Shown here: positions 33,516-44,780 of the stretch, in pieces
How the letters are laid out: every line of letters starts with the position of its first letter
Position numbering within the stretch: position 1 is the stretch's first letter
Program-made: the position numbers and the translations under genes
Notes under the pieces: model-generated
The model's database searches: none
The model's input: only the letters and a program-made list of their open reading frames with translations
What the model was told of the DNA's origin: nothing
NCBI GenBank assembly: GCA_021018995.1
Contig: CM037591.1
Span: 69,343,901-69,407,900 of the forward strand
Length of the DNA stretch: 64,000 nucleotides
Reading direction: 5' to 3'
DNA from: Chloranthus sessilifolius
Lineage: Eukaryota > Streptophyta > Magnoliopsida > Chloranthales > Chloranthaceae

Positions 33516-33734
33516 GGCACTGGGTTTTAAAAAAGCCCATTTGAACGATCGAAAGAAACTCATCGAGCGAGAGCACTTTGTCTCCCTTGCGTGCGAACTT
33601 GCTTTCCGACTACTCCCGACTGCCGGAGCTCCACTCTCTTGATTCCTTGGACCGCTTTTGCCTTCCTTTGCACGGTAAACCCTAAATTTATTCCTTTCAT
33701 TTGGGGTTTTTTGTTTTTTTTTGTTATTTAAACC

Positions 33735-35257
33735 ATGGGACCGCGCACGAAGAACGCTTCCCGTAAAGTTTTCACGTTGCAAGCTCGTGTGCCTGTGCCT
33801 CAAGTTGAACCAGCTGTACAACCTCTTGTACAACCCATGGCACCGCCACAACCACTTGTGCCACCCGTTCAACCACCCCAACCGCCACTCATCGAGCGGG
33901 AACTTCCGAGGGAGGGGGGAATGCCAAAAGCTTTTAGCCCAAATACAAGTTCACCCCGACTCTATTCGACAATCATCCCGAAATGACATGGGTGATTGAG
34001 TATATCGGAAAACTAGGGCTTAAACCAATGCTCAAACCATTCCATGACTACTATTGCCCTAGGATAGTACGTCTGCTCTACCAACACCTTCGACGGGGAG
34101 GTAGCCATCGTCAAATGGTTACCACGATCGATGGGTTGGAATATAGATTCAACCAATTTCACGTATCTGCTGCAATGCAATGCCCATCTGGGTACAAGGA
34201 GACATGTGGTTTGGCGGCTCCCTACATCAAGGAGGTGCCCTTTGAAAACGTCATCGCAAAGATGACGCATGGGCTACATGGATCGAGCCAATCTATCAAG
34301 CGAGCCCAACTATCCGACAACCTATGGATGCTTGACACCTGTGTCAAGTGTACCATTTATCCATTCTTACATCGGTCAGAGCATACGGACATCGTACAAT
34401 AGTTTTTATTTTTCACCTTTGAGAACCATTGGTTCTCCGTTGGTGCTCCGTTGGTGACATCGCCATTGATGGTATGCTCGATGCCTTTGATCGGATGACG
34501 ACGAAGGAAAAGCCTTAGGGGGAGATGCCTTACGCTAGTCTGATCACACATGGAGCAGTATAACTCCGTGCGTGAGGCCTATAGCGTGGCTCCTGGCGAG
34601 CCGAGGAGAAATGACAACGTTAAAATCTTTTTGCTCAAAGGCTGGACCAAGATTTATAACCTTTTGGTCAAGAGGTTACTCGATGAGGAAGAGGTTCCTC
34701 CAGTTGAGGCAGGAGCAGAGGTGTTAGAGAGAGCTCCCAATGCAGGGGAGGCACAGCCTAACCGTCCACCTCAGCCCAAGGTGTCTACTAGACCGGCCCC
34801 TACTCCTTCGCACCAATTTTCCCTAGCCACTACTTCACGCGGACCCGAGCCATCCACCATTACCCTCGAAACTCTGCTTGCCATGATGAACAAAAACAAC
34901 AAGCGAGCACACGAGAGGTTGGACGAGATACAGGAGTTCCATCGTCAGGTGCATCGACGATTAGATTATCATGAGGGGATGCTCAAGCTATTGAAGCAGC
35001 AATCCTATGCTACCACTGCCACTCCTATGCTCGGACATGCCAATCTGCACATTGTGGATCCCTGTGACTATTGCACCGAGCCACCCAGACTGAGCCGACC
35101 AGATGTATTTACGGAGCCAGAATCATCATCAGCTACACTGACAGGTAATCACCCTACACCCTGTAATGCTATGTATAGTTATTATTTACATTGCTTTTAT
35201 TGTTATATTATCAAATTTGATTCTCATTTATACCTGCATACTTTATATTCTGTCTAA
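33735..35257 (+). pseudogene. Accessory frame between pol and 3' LTR (plant transposon-protein-like)
   Basis: Starts at ATG 33735 (MGPRTKNASRKVFTLQARVP), then a Pro/Val/Gln-rich repeat (QPLVQPMAPPQPLVPPVQPP). After a frameshift near 33930 comes KFTPTLFDNHPEMTWVIEYI, LYQHLRRGGSH and LEYRFNQFHVSAAM, and after further breaks at ~34400-34550 EQYNSVREAYSV. The final frame has a Pro-rich linker and a predicted coiled coil (MNKNNKRAHERLDEIQEFHR). The architecture (basic/proline-rich start, central conserved domain, C-terminal coiled coil) recalls the plant-specific 'putative plant transposon protein' of Athila/TAT and related elements. Chromoviruses normally end with the chromodomain, so its presence here is unusual. 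Its own CT-rich leader (33560-33730) contains GTAAACCCTAAAT. Confidence 0.6.
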
Positions 35258-35429
35258 TCTCTTCTGAGTACTCTTTGCCTACACTGTCGATCTGTCTATC
35301 CATCTTGTCTTCTACTTATGTTCTACCACCTGATGTATCTTTACGTATGTATTAATTTTGATGCACTATGCACGTTTGTTAGGGTTAAAACTGTTAGTAT
35401 CTGTTAGACATTTTTGGGATGAAAATTTA
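35258..35429 (+). other. 3' untranslated part of chromovirus
   Basis: Short T-rich stretch between accessory frame and polypurine tract; nothing recognised. Confidence 0.5.
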
Positions 35430-35443
35430 TAAGGGGGGGATAA
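35430..35443 (+). promoter_or_regulatory. Chromovirus polypurine tract
   Basis: TAAGGGGGGGATAA directly precedes the 3' LTR; it would prime plus-strand DNA synthesis. Confidence 0.8.
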
Positions 35444-36159
35444 TGTAATGACCCTTAAATATTCTGAACGGAACTGGACTGCTTTGATATGTGTGCTTGG
35501 CATCGAAATCGAGACAAATTTAAAATCTTGAAACTAGGAATATTAATTAAAAGACTTTTAATCCATGAGCGTGTGATGTGAGAGGTCACGTGCGACATAA
35601 ATCCGAGATCCGATTGAATCCCTGTTAGGATGCTATCCCTATGTGTGTGTATGCTCAACACCGGAACAATGTTTTTTAAATGGAAATACCTAAGATATTT
35701 TCATTAGTTAGCTTATAAGGGATGGAAGATTAGAGAAGACATATCTCTCTTCGTTCTTTTTTTTTCTTGCAAGCTAAATGCTACAAAGCGCTTGTGAAAC
35801 CTGTGTGAGAGAAGCCTTAGATTCGGATCCTTTGATTTGAAGCGTGAAGGAATGGATGTGTGTACGTCAACCTGTTGGACAGAGCGAAACACACCTGTGT
35901 GTTGACATAGTGATACACCTCTGGTTCATCAGAGAACTCGAAGCAGAAAGCTCACCGATTTAGATCCGAAACCCACGTCGGATCACACATGCCGTGAAAG
36001 AAAGGCAGCCATCAAAGCGGTGATTTATTATTCTTTTATAGGGTCCTTGATGTCATAAATATGCATTTATGTGAGTATGATTGATTCGTGAAGATCATAA
36101 ATGAATTATGATTGAAATGGGTTAGAATCAACAAACCCCGTTAATGACAGTTACTTTCT

Positions 36160-36760
36160 TGTCCGATCGATCAATTCAAGTAATTGATCTATCAGTCTGT
36201 AGTCCGATCGATCAAATTAAAGTTTTTATTGATTGATTTGTATATGCTCCATTTGAACCAGAAGGGTAGTGTTTCTCAGAAGTTCGGGCCTGATGTGCTC
36301 GATTGATCAAATTGGTGTTTTGATCAATCGAATTTGGCACTGATCGATCAAATGAAAAGACTGATCGATCAAATAGGAGATTTGATCGATAAAATTTTAT
36401 AAATAGACTATAGAACAGGAGGCCTGTTTTTCTGAATTTCTGACCTTTAGAAATCCGATTGATCAATTATAAGGATTGATCGATCAAACTAAGGATTCGA
36501 TTGATCAATTATGGGATTGATCGATCAAAATTTCCTCTATTATATGGGTGTGGAAGGTTGGTTTTTGATCGATCAAGCATGGAATTGATCGATCAAACTA
36601 TGAATCCGATTGATCAAACATAGAGTTGATCGATCAGATTCCCTCTTATCTGTCTGCTTAGGAGTGAGGCATCCAATCGATCAAATGATGAGTTGATTGA
36701 TCAGATGTGAATCCGATCAATCAAACACAGAGATTGATTGATCGAATTCCCTGTGTTTCC
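36160..36760. repeat. GATCGATCAA minisatellite inside 3' LTR
   Basis: About 25 copies of TTGATCGATCAA-like palindromes (with TTGATTGATCAA variants) over 600 bases, often paired as CCGAT(C/T)GATCAA followed ~12 bases later by TTGATCGATCAA. Confidence 0.88.
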
Positions 36761-37579
36761 CTGTTTTGACTTTCTAGGAAAAACACTACTGGGCAGTGTG
36801 CCAAATTGTATCCTGACACTTTTGACCCTTAATATGGTCTAGGTCAAGATCAAGACATCTTAGAAAGCTTTGAATTTGCTTAGAAAGACTTGATTTGAGG
36901 TAGGAGAAATTTAACTTAACATGTATCTGATTTTGACTGCATACTTTATGAGTATCTGTATCTGATTTCCGTCTTTTAAAGCATGTCGTACATATGACGA
37001 AAGTTATGTTATCTGATTATGTCATCTGTTTCTGCTATCTGATTCTGCTCTTCAATTATGTTATTTGATTCTGTAATTTGATTCTGAGGTCTTTATGTTT
37101 ATTTATTTAAAGTTCATGTGACGAATGCCCTTGACGTGGCAGGATACCCACGACCGACACGACGGGATATCCATGTATCTTATTTGAAAACTCGATGGCA
37201 CAAGTTGCTCTCCTAAGTAGAGACTTAATGCAAACATCCTAAATTATTCATTGAACGACGATGGTCGGGGTTATCTATTGGCACACATCTGGCTACCACT
37301 TACTATATTCATGGGAGTTACTTAAGTATATTATTTAAGTTACTAAATACTGTATGCGTAGCATCTGAAAGCTCTGAAACTTTTGTCTGATGTTTGACAC
37401 TCTACGCCTGTTCTGTTCTTTAAAATTTATCATCTGTTATCTGATTATTTATGTCTGTATTCTCTGTTCTTGATTAGCTATTCTGAGTTATGTTCTGCAA
37501 ATCATGTTTTATATTTTAGATGAAAATTTAACTGAATTTCTTCTATTGAGCTTAGATGGTTAGCTCACGATGTTTTAAT

Positions 37580-37699
37580 ATAATAGGTTATGAGGCTAGA
37601 GTTCCTAGCACTGAGAGTGACCCAGACTATCAGCCAGAGCCAGAGGCTGAGGCAGAGGAGGAGGATACTGACACCCCTGCTGACGAGTTCGATTAGAAG
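37580..37699 (+). other. Acidic reading-frame segment in 3' LTR behind a splice-acceptor-like site
   Basis: After TTTAATATAATAG at ~37575-37587 the strand reads GYEARVPSTESDPDYQPEPE, then AEAEEEDTDTPADEFD and a stop. The SDPDY-PE core is shared with two other LTRs in the window. Confidence 0.4.
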
Positions 37700-38101
37700 C
37701 TTGGGTATTAGTTTGTTTGAGACCTGTACTTGTATTTTGGATTATCTGTGTGCCTGGTGGCCACCTTTTATATTATTTACTATAAATGCTTTACTTGTAT
37801 TCATATCCATTCTATAGGAACAACTATCAGGAATCATTATTTTGGGTGATGGATGTCCATCACTAGTGATTCTTCTTGGTTCCTTTAAGAGGATGTATAT
37901 TCTTTTGATTTTACATATATACATTGTTTTATTCTCTTTCCTTTCTTCTAGAGCCTTATATGATGACTCGATCTGCCTTTTTGGATAGTGTCTGCTCTGA
38001 TTTCCGCTAGTCGAGTAAATACACTTTGATTGTTCCGGGAATCATCCAGTTCATGATCTAGATGACACGGGTTTCTGGGTGCGAAAATCCGGGCTGTCAC
38101 A

Positions 38102-38948
38102 AAAGAGTATAAGAAAGAGAAAATCTTTTAAAAATAGAAGTCCAACTAAACCACATCTTTATTCAAAAATTCAAGTTGACGCACTATCCTATTTCTCTCA
38201 ATCCCTGATAGAGCTCGAACCCCAGCTGGCCACGTCAACCCCTATTATGTCGACACCAACTTAATCGGCCACACTCTTATATTACTACATGTATACCCAT
38301 CTTAGGTGTGTATGCCTAACACAAAAGCATGACTTTGTTTCTATACTAGTTCCCTTCCTCTTTAACTCCACAGTTAAAGACAAAATTAGTCCTAACAATT
38401 ATGATCCTTATTATTTTAGGTTTATAATTGGGAACGGAGCTCCCTACTCTCCCATGAAGACCTCTATACAAATTAATTCTTCATATATGAACAACATGAT
38501 AACTAATACTCTCTTTGTTATTGTCAAGATTGGAGGATTTGTCGTTAATTTGGGAGTTACCCAACGCAGGCATGCAACTTAATTAGAAATCCCAACATAG
38601 CTTGCCTTCCCAACTCTCGTCCTCAGAAATTTCGGCCACCCAAAGGATCTTACTCTTTTAAGGTTTCTTTAAGGCTCACATCCAACCCAATCACCCCCGT
38701 TGCTCCACTTCATCCCGCTGTAGAATCCTACCAAAACCCACGCACAGCAAATCTCGAGTCCCCTCTTTAGAAAGTAGAAAAGTCCTTTGGACTATTTATT
38801 AAAGCCCTTTGGTCCCTCTGTCTCATTCCTCTCTCCCTTATTTACACTAAATTAGGATGCTAATATGAGTTGCCCTATTAGGCAAGAGCTCTATCCCAAA
38901 ACGGCTGCTACCCAATCCAATATATTAGAGAACATGGAAAAGAAAGAA
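38102..38948. other. Flank between chromovirus and third CACTA element
   Basis: Roughly 850 bases without a recognisable gene. Pyrimidine-rich and promoter-like near the end (CTATTTATTAAAG at ~38800). It should have been continuous with 53244 onward before the CACTA insertion, and that sequence is LTR-like. Confidence 0.4.
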
Positions 38949-39239
38949 CACTACAAAAAATAATCCATATACCGACGGCTGCCAGCCGGCAGCATAGGTT
39001 CCTCAGCCGTCAGTGTAGGGTAGCCATCATATGCGATACTGTGGTCGGCTAATATATATACCGATGGCTACAGTCTTCGGCATAGGTTCGAGACCCAATC
39101 TTGGCATATTATTTATTTATATATTTTTTTTAATATTTCCTCACCGCTGCCGACGGCTGCAAATTCCGCCGTCGGCGTAGGTGTTTTTATATTAAAAAAT
39201 AATTTAATAATAATAATAATTTTTTTAAAAAATTTATTT

Positions 39240-39540
39240 CTTTCTCCACCTCGGTTTTGGCGCCATGGACCTACATATGGTCTAGCGATGGAAATTGTTT
39301 TTCGTCCCAACCTTTCCACAATAGATCTTGAGATCATTGTCCACCAGACAAATAGTGATTCAACATGGCACACATCCTCCCAAAGTTACTATCGCGAGCA
39401 GACCATGAGTATTCTGGTCACTTTTGGGGATTTCTAGCACATGGAATCAACATCTGACCGGCTGAGAGGTTGGTCGTACTCTTTAGAAGATTAGGGTAAA
39501 ATAAACTATCTCTATCATCTGATTCAAGGCACTCAACGGG
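39240..39540. repeat. Relict of the 41228-41597 MITE family
   Basis: TGGAATCAACATCTGACCG at ~39440 and AACTATC...TATCATCTGATT at ~39505 match the MITE at 41430-41520. Both ends are degraded. Confidence 0.5.
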
Positions 39541-40088
39541 GCTCACCTGCGAAAATCTGGTTGTCGGTAAAGAATATTTGGCTGAAAATAGCGGCACAAT
39601 TCCAAAAACTTCGATTTTTTTTTTCGTCCAACCGGTGAACCGCCCAATTTTTTGGTGAACTGCTCAGTTCACCTAATTCACAAAAAATCAAGCCGATTCC
39701 TATAGTTACACCAATCTCTATTTTGAAACATCGATATCTGAAATGTATCATGGACGTCATTTCAGAGAATACTCCAATGTAAGGTGGTAGACACATTGCT
39801 CAGGTACATTTAGACACAACATCAGCTATAAGAAACGCACCTAAGTGTTTTTTTTTTCACACAAATATCAACATCACTTGCTAAAATAAAATATAGAGAA
39901 AATCATTCAAAACTAAGTAGTCTACAAACAAATCACACTTTGCTTGATAAATCGCCATCTTAGCCAATTCTTAACAAACCCAATACAACAAATTCCAGGC
40001 AAGAAGGAGATCGAGCTATATCACATAACCAAAGTCAGATATTGTTTTGGCTAAGGTTCTAAACAGAGAGCACTTACATGATATTTAC

Positions 40089-41965
40089 CTCCGTTTCCGA
40101 AGAGGCACACGCCTGAAGAACCACCACCCGGGGTGGAATGAACCTTAGTTGAAGGCCAATCCTGCACCAGTCGAGAATAAAGAACAAACATGAGCTACAA
40201 ATCATGCTTAGTTGCTTAATAAAGGGGAAAATATTGATGTTTGGAGCAATTGGCTCAAGAGTTGGGTACCTAGTAGGTACCTGACCCGAGCACCACGGGT
40301 AGGGTCAATCTCCCTCAAAAATGCATGGGTATTTTTGAGCTCCAAATCAGTGAAATGTCGAAGTGATTCATTTGTGTGCTCATAAATAGCTGTATACCTC
40401 CCAAGGCTTGACAATTTAGCCAGAAGGAGAATAATCCAGGCACCGCCATTGGTGACCAGATCAGGTACCTAACACCAACTCATTGGCTCAATTAAGTAAT
40501 ATCCTAGAGGGTGAAAAGATCCATTTTACAGAAAAGTTGATTTCGCATGCAAAATTTTTAATGGTGCATCTTTTAAAGTTGATTAATAATGAACTTTTTG
40601 TAATAAAAGATGATGCCTTGGGAACAACCATAAGAAGAATGAAAATACATCAGAAGCCATGTTTCATTGTAGTGACGAGACCACAGTTTAAGCGCAAGGG
40701 TGTTGGGTTCGAGCAACTAAACTGGTGGAAACCTTCTAAAGGTTCAATGTTGACCAAATTTGAACATGAAAACTAATAAGCAGAATTTAGAGCTACTAGT
40801 TTTGGGGGCTGTGTTTACGTCCAACCAATTGAACACCGTAAGGTCAACCGGTTCCCGTGGACACAAGATTTTGATGTGGAATATATGCTTAAAACTATCA
40901 TAGACCTCATATTTGTGACCATTTTATGCTTTGTGCCGAAATTCAATCATGGCCATCAGATCCCTGATATATACCTTCATATATATTAAAGACTATGTTC
41001 GTCTTTGCAAATGCTGTCTACGCTAGAAGCTCTAGTTCATGACGCTAGAAGCGCTCTAGTTCATGGAGTGTTGGAATGGAAAAACATCCATAGCGACGCC
41101 TTATTTTCTCGACAAATAAATTTGGGCACGTTCATCGGGTTATCTGGATTATAGAAGTGAGCAGCAAAACATTCTACACAACAACTACATTTGACTCTGC
41201 GAACTAATATGTTTGAATATTTTAATAGGCTGGTGTTACTACCACACCATTTTATCTTACCGCCACCTCAGTTAAACAAAGGAAAAATATGACTGCTTTA
41301 AATCAGACGATGGAGATCATGGGCCTACTCTCAGATGGTTGGATGATGATTCCACGTGGCACATAACACAATGTGAACCAAGTTTGATGGTACACTGATC
41401 ACATTTACTTTTTGCGATGTGTGCCACTTGGAATCAACATCTGACCGTCTGAGAGTAGGCCTATGAGCTCAAGAACTTTTGTGTGGAAGATCAGGACGAA
41501 AGACGATCACTATCATCTGATTAAAACAGTAAATAATTTTTTCCTTTATGTAAGTGAGGTGGCTGTAACATAAAGTGGTGTGGTAGTAACACCCACCTTT
41601 TAGTAAACAATTAATTTAATCACTATAATCTATCATGGGATGGACGTGAAAATTATTCATTGCTTGCATATATAGATTGCAAACTAATGTGAATACGGTG
41701 GTTACCGTATAAAGTTGCCATTGTTCTGACCATCTGCCCTGAGTAATTGTTAGCAAGGTTAGAATGGATGCCTGGTGGAATCTGCTTGGTGTTATCAACT
41801 GGCTGTGAGGGACCTGGAGACTTATGAGCAGATCCGTTATTTACAGCAGGTTCAGGAGTTTTTAGGAGGTGGGGCTGGTCTTGCAGTGGGTTTGGGAGCC
41901 TCACCACTCCCAAACAGGTAGCCTAATGAACTCTGCCCGCCTCCGCTGCACACTCCACGACCCAT
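40089..41965 (-). pseudogene. SPR1-like: Captured SPIRAL1-like gene (two exons)
   Basis: Exon 1 starts at ATG 41965: MGRGVCSGGGQSSLGYLFGS, then GEAPKPTARPAPPPK and a stop caused by a frameshift. The downstream frame continues VDNTKQIPPGIHSNLANNY, with a second one-base loss before GQNNGN-like text; a GTAAC donor follows at 41705. Exon 2 (40161 down) follows ACTGGTGCAG: DWPSTKVHSTPGGGSSGVCL, then FGNGG. Plant SPIRAL1 proteins are ~110-residue microtubule-plus-end regulators with exactly these conserved N- and C-terminal GGGxSSLGYLF motifs. Two frameshifts and changed C-terminal residues (GVCLFG for LGYLFG) make it a pseudogene. A MITE sits in its intron. Confidence 0.85.
41228..41597. mobile_element. 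370-bp MITE with terminal inverted repeats
   Basis: Left end GGCTGGTGTTACTACCACAC; right end reversed GGTGGGTGTTACTACCACAC; similarity extends ~35 bases to CGCCACCTCA and its complement. It is flanked by TTTTAATA (41220-41227) and TTTTAGTA (41598-41605), an 8-base duplication with one change, as expected for hAT or Mutator derivatives. No coding capacity. It lies in the intron of the captured SPIRAL1-like gene. Confidence 0.85.
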
Positions 41966-43413
41966 TCTAATTAATTGGTTTTCTTATACAACAATAATGT
42001 CCAGATCCTGCAGGCATGCCAACAGATAGCACGTGGATATATGTATGTAATTACCTCAATTCTGATGAAATAAACCATCAATTTATTTTTCTTTTTTTGA
42101 ACAGTAAAAAACAAAACATTAGAGTATGATATATATATATACAACGCAAAAATGCAAAACCATAAGAAACCGCTACTGTTTGAAAAATATGATCACAAAA
42201 AATTGTATTATAATCTCTAATGGTTGCATGGACCATGGTATCAAAATAATTTTTTAAAAAAAGCCATCTATTCATGACAGTAAATTTCAAGATACCGTTC
42301 GTGTGACTATCTCTATCTCCACCAGTTGAGCTAAAAGTTTGTCAGTTTCAATCTGCCATAATAAGAGCATGGAAATTAAGCTATTTTATAAAAATAGTTA
42401 TGAAAAAACATTTTGCTTCTACAAGCGTCTTTCCAATCATACCTGAGATAATTGTGTAGAGTCCTCTGATTCAGGAGAGAGAAGAAGCTACATCATAAAA
42501 AGAAAACTAAAGAACTTCAATTTTTCATACAAGATAGATAGGTAAGTTCTAAGCCCCTGCATTCGTGCAGTGGCCATGCTTGGATGATATCATGATATTG
42601 AGACTTATGTGTTGGATATTTGTGGCCAATGTTTGATGAGCAAAATGACCATTTTGGCCAATGTTCTATTGAAAGCAAAGACAATCTATTGACCCGTTTA
42701 GTCAAGAAAGATGCATATCAAGAGGATTCAGAGGGGACTCCAAGAATTGGAAAATTATTCTTAGTTTCTGTGAGGCTTCTCCCATCATGGCAAATCAGTT
42801 CCCTATTTACATATCTCGAGATGGACGAAACAAATGCTACCCATCTATGTTAGCCCCTGGACTGCACGAAGGGATGGAGAAATCTGGTGATCATTGTATA
42901 TCATCATGGGGACTGGAAATTTAGTGCTAAAAACTCAGCATATCATGCTTTATTTCCATAGGAGCGGACAATCTATGATAGTGAACTAGATCCGGAACTG
43001 TAGATTTCATGTTGCCAAATCTCACCATTCATTCCACATACTTATCAGGTGAAAATCTTCCTGCTTTTTTTTGTTTGCACTTTGTTGAAGACTGGGGGAG
43101 AGGGTAAAAATCAGCCTGCTCTTGACATGGGCTAGGAGCAAATTCAATTGGAGGAACATTTCACCTCTTTGGAGATCATGTCAATGAACCATTCATAGCT
43201 GACAATGACATATCTGGTGTGCTTTTTCATAACAAGAACGTGAAGGATAATCTTCCTGGTACTTCTACTATTCCTGCAAGTGATCTCAAATTGTCAATTT
43301 GACTGTTATACCATGGTCTGTGTTGACTGAAGAAAGCTTCATTACAGCTAAAGCATATGTGGGGAAAAATTGTAGAGGACGGACATTTTGATCAAGAAAC
43401 TTTTAGTGATGGC
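41966..43413. other. CACTA interior, unidentified; possible gene fragment at ~42620-43000
   Basis: Most is non-coding. A plus-strand frame from 42620 (KLFLVSVRLLPSWQISSLFT, YLEMDETNATHLC) has exon-like composition but I do not recognise it; it breaks at 42853. Confidence 0.3.
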
Positions 43414-43823
43414 TGTTAGAAATATAAGCTAGACCGACCCATTTGGCCCATTTTGTCTTTTGGGTCATTGGCCCATTTGCAATTATATTGGTCAATCTTG
43501 GAACTCTTTTTTGTCATAGGAAATTGGTGTATTTAATGTAGTGTCTTGAGAATATGGAATATACTTTGAAAATGTAATTTTCTATCTTTTTCTAGGCTAA
43601 GTAGTTGCTTTGGAAGTGTATGTTTATTTATTCCAAGTTTTGTATTGTGGGCTATTTTTATCACTCATGTATTTTCATTTTACAAGTCATATGAATGAAA
43701 TTTGAAAGGTTCTAAGTAGTATATCACTTTAATCTTCATTTTTGGTATTTTTCTACACAAGAGAACAACTTTCTTCTCTTTAGAGTGTCATCTTCTTCCA
43801 ATCTTAGTTGGTGTAATCCAACA
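43414..43823 (+). repeat. Copia 5' LTR
   Basis: 410 bases, TGTTAGAAATATAAGCT to GTAATCCAACA. Aligns end to end with 47815-48224 without gaps. Confidence 0.96.
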
Positions 43824-43826
43824 AAG

Positions 43827-43838
43827 TGGTATCAGAGC
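43827..43838 (+). promoter_or_regulatory. Copia primer binding site (tRNA-iMet)
   Basis: TGGTATCAGAGC, three bases after the LTR end. Confidence 0.93.
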
Positions 43839-43847
43839 TTGATATTC

Positions 43848-44780
43848 ATGGCTTCCAATATGTTGCAACCTCAACTTCCTCGTTTTACCGGTAAGAACTA
43901 CAATCAATGGAGTATTCAAATGAAGGTTTTATATGGGTCTCAAGATTTGTGGGATATTGTTGAGACCGGATATGTAGAACTAAAGGATCAAGCGGCTCTC
44001 ACACAAGCTCAACTCAATGAGTTGAAAGAAAATTGTAAGAAAGATAAGAAGGCTTTGTTCTTCATCTATCAAGCTGTGGATGAAGTTATTTTTGAAAGAA
44101 TTTCATCGGTGTCATCGGCAAAGCAAGCATGGGATACTCTCAATACTTCATAGAAAGGCGAAGATAAAGTCAAATTGGTGCGGCTCCAAACTCTTCGAAG
44201 TGAGTTTGATTCTATAAGAATGAAGGATTCGAAAGCGATTGAAGATTTTTTCAATCGAGTAATTTCTCTCGTTAATCAATTAAGGATTAATGGTGAAAAT
44301 CTTCAAGATCAAAGAATTGTAGAAAAAATTCTTAGAAGTTTGACTCGTAAGTTTGAATATATTGTTATTGCAATTGAAGAATCTAAGGATTTATCTACTT
44401 TGTCTTTGGAAAGTTTGTTGGGATCGCTTCAATCCCATGAACTTCGTATGAAGCAATTTGATTCTTCTCCTCTAGAATAAGCTTTTCAAACTCAAATTTC
44501 TTTTAAGGAAAGTTCTAGAGGTGGAAGAGGAAGGCATTCTAATCACGGACGAGAAAGGCATAATGGAGGAAGATATCAAGCAAAAGAAAGAGATGAAGAT
44601 GAGTCATCTTCGTCATCAAGAAGAAGGGGAAGAGGAAGAGGCTAATCTTCTCCTTCTAATGTTCAATGTTATCATTGTCAAAAATATGATCACACCATAA
44701 AATTTTATAGAAAAAGATTGGCGGAAGAAGGAAAAAAGGAATCAAATTTTATTCAAGAGAATAATCAAAGTAAGGAAGAT
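43848..44780 (+). pseudogene. Copia gag
   Basis: ATG 43848: MASNMLQPQLPRFTGKNYNQ, WSIQMKVLYGSQDLWDIVET, the gag/UBN2-type domain of plant copia elements. A stop replaces the residue after LNTS (44151). The frame continues KLVRLQTLRSEFDSIRMKDS, VEKILRSLTRKFEYIVIAIE. A stop at 44478 precedes an Arg/Gly-rich stretch (RRRGRGRG). The zinc knuckle at ~44667-44710 reads CYHCQKYDHTIKFY: its last Cys became Tyr by one G-to-A change, which should weaken RNA binding. Confidence 0.92.

Larger units (their letters stand above)
7438..38101 (+). mobile_element. Decayed Tekay/Del-like chromovirus (Ty3/gypsy), hugely expanded by insertions
   Basis: Order on the plus strand: partial 5' LTR (7438-7839), tRNA-iMet primer site, gag, protease, RT, tandemly amplified RNase H/integrase start, [solo LTR], [CACTA element], integrase core, chromodomain, accessory frame, polypurine tract, full 3' LTR (35444-38101). 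The chromodomain at the integrase end and long LTRs place it in the Tekay/Del branch. Without the solo LTR and the CACTA element it would be ~12.7 kb in this window. All domains carry stops or frameshifts. The 402 shared LTR positions differ at about 50 sites by hand count, so it is old. Confidence 0.85.
35444..38101 (+). repeat. Chromovirus 3' LTR (2658 bp)
   Basis: TGTAATGACCC at the start, GGGCTGTCACA at the end. Its last 402 bases match 7438-7839. It contains a GATCGATCAA minisatellite, a phrase GACACGACGGGATATCC related to the solo LTR at 14610-14665, and an acidic reading-frame segment. Predicted target duplication on the right is AAAGA (38102-38106); its partner lies left of the window. 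Confidence 0.9.

Noticed and set aside
34550-35257. Intact host gene
   Set aside because: It is the last frame of a longer decayed accessory frame between chromovirus pol and LTR; the end beyond ~35140 has no coding character.
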